The notes beneath the pieces were generated by a model, which was not told the origin of the DNA, did no database searches, and saw only the letters and a list, made by a program, of their open reading frames with translations. DNA of 64,000 nt. It comes from Diabrotica undecimpunctata. Lineage: Eukaryota > Arthropoda > Insecta > Coleoptera > Chrysomelidae. The stretch is from positions 80,043,889 to 80,107,888 of the forward strand of contig NC_092808.1 of the NCBI RefSeq assembly GCF_040954645.1, written 5' to 3'. A program made the position numbers and the translations under genes. This document shows, in pieces, positions 62,690 through 64,000 of this stretch. The first letter of the stretch is position 1. Each line of letters begins with the position of its first letter.

Positions 62690-63955
62690 TAGTATTCCTC
62701 AAGAATGGAGATCAAGGGAATGGGAATTAATTTATGAAACACAACACTAAAATTAACAACCAAAGTGGTAACAAATAAACTGAATGAAATTATAACACAG
62801 CCAGAAGAACCACAAGGATTTAGGTCGGGAAGATTATGCATCGACGCTATATTTATAATGAGGCAAATGCAAGAGAAATCATTAGAATACAACAAACCGG
62901 CATATCTATGTTTCGTGAACCTTAAGAAGGCATTTGACTGGGTTAAACTAAAAGACGTTATCCACTTACTGTACGCAAGAGAGATACCTCCAGGAATAAT
63001 CAAAACGATCAAAAATATCTATCAAAAAAACACAATAAAAGTAGAAGAACTAACCGACCCTATTGTAACTGGCAATGGGATAAGGCAGGGATATTCTATG
63101 AGTCCTTTATTATTTAACCTGATTATGGATAAAATAACTAAAAAAGGATACCAAATGGTAGAAAAACAACTTAAAATAATCTACTATGTAGACGACGCAA
63201 TACTGATCTCTCAAAGTGAAGATGATTTACAACTTAAGCTGCACCAATTTAATATAATCGCCAGAAAAATGTTAATTTACCCAAAAAAGACAAAATGCAT
63301 GCTTACAACAGCAAATTTACTAAGATGTAAATTGGAGCTGGAAGGTAAGATAATAGGAGAAGTGATGGAGTTTAAATATCTAGGCATCACATTATCTAGC
63401 TACGGAAAGCTCGAAACTGAAAAGGAAGTTCAAGTGAATAGAGCAAACAGTGCCGCATGCTGCCTGAATGAAACAATATGAAGAAATAAAAATATCGGAA
63501 AAGAAATGAACGACAAAATTTACAAAACAATCATCAGACCAATAATGGCATACGTAGCAGAAACAAGACATGACACAGAGAGGACAAAGAGGATGTTAGA
63601 AACAGAAGAGATGAAAACACTTAGAAACATTGATGGCAAAACATTATGTGATAGAGCTAAGATAAGATACAGAGTACAGAGATACAATGTATATGCAAGG
63701 TGAGGTACATCAGACAAAGTAAGAACTGTGTAAGAAATAGAAGAGTAGAATGGAACGATCATACAAGCCGAATGACAACAAATAGAGTAGTAAATACGGC
63801 AAGAGACGGTTCCCCAATAAGAAGACAATCAGTTGGAAGACCACGAAATCGATGAGATCAGGAGGAAGACCACGAAAACAATGAAACGGCAACTTACTGG
63901 AGGTACATTGAAAAACAGACAGAGTCATGTCTATATAAAAAGAAGAAGAAGTTTT
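62690..63955 (+). pseudogene. RTE-like reverse transcriptase copy (subfamily A)
   Basis: Plus strand: IPQEWRSREWE (62696), VVTNKLNEIITQPEEPQGFR (62765), YLCFVNLKKAFDWVKLKDVI (62905), GNGIRQGYSMSPLLFNLIMD (63073), KIIYYVDDAILISQSEDDLQ (63174; YVDD in place of YADD), LLRCKLELEGKIIGEVMEFK (63317), YLGITLSSYGKL (63379), a TGA in ETI-W-RN at 63479, IYKTIIRPIMAYVAETR (63518) and a basic end VEWNDHTSRMTTNRVVNTA then RRQSVGRPRNR (63750-63850). The 3' end is TATAAAAAGAAGAAGAAG at 63937-63952. The copy is 5' truncated within the RT fingers; the 238-codon central frame is intact but the whole is not. Confidence 0.8.
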
Positions 63956-64000
63956 AAAACTTAGTACACAATTTACATCCTAATATATGTAACATAAATG

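Overview
This is a stretch of AT-rich eukaryotic, arthropod-type (most likely insect) nuclear DNA built almost entirely from broken transposable elements. I recognise no host protein-coding gene, rRNA or tRNA. The insect assignment rests on the mixture seen: I-like non-LTR elements with RNase H, several RTE-like non-LTR subfamilies with GAAGAAG tails, Ty3/Gypsy, a Penelope-like GIY-YIG remnant, piggyBac and a Tc1/mariner-like DDE transposase. A beetle is possible, but the sequence alone does not prove it. Every coding region carries stops or frameshifts.

Layout. 0.7-2.1 kb: dead DDE transposase (-). 3.2-4.4 kb: copy of an LTR-like repeat that recurs at 54.5-61.6 kb. 4.8-5.6 kb: non-LTR ORF1 fragment (-). 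5.76-5.87 kb: miniature inverted-repeat element. 7.5-12.5 kb: I-like element 1 (+). 12.6-13.0 kb: RTE 3' fragment (-). 13.2-16.5 kb: I-like element 2 (+), split by a 790-bp element with 180-bp inverted arms (14212-15001). 18.2-19.1 kb: RTE fragment (-), abutting a satellite-like tandem array (19.1-20.5 kb). 21.1-21.7 kb: piggyBac remnant. 21.7-26.0 kb: two RTE copies tail to tail, one nearly full length. 28.7-31.8 kb: a gypsy-like relic with two LTR-like ends, one of which is split by a 5'-inverted RTE copy. 32.6-40.9 kb: three segments, each bounded on both sides by (TA)n tracts; two look like solo LTRs and one has 31-bp terminal inverted repeats and a 253-codon ORF. 42.6-45.2 kb: three RTE-like fragments in alternating orientation. 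46.3-47.5 kb: inverted-repeat segment. 49.8-50.1 kb: Penelope-like GIY-YIG remnant. 50.2-54.5 kb: Ty3/Gypsy element (-), whose adjoining LTR-like repeat was later split by the 5.8-kb I-like element 3 (55.1-60.9 kb). 62.7-63.96 kb: RTE fragment (+).

No genes here work together as a pathway. What the window records is an order of insertions. Two nested insertions can be read with unusual clarity because an uninterrupted copy of the target repeat lies in the same window: I-like element 3 in the gypsy-associated LTR-like repeat (target duplication of about 13 bp), and the twin-primed RTE in the second LTR-like repeat (7-bp duplication). The most interesting functional candidate is a hammerhead-ribozyme-like core in the arms of the 14.2-15.0 kb inverted-repeat element, with a decayed relative at 53.3 kb.
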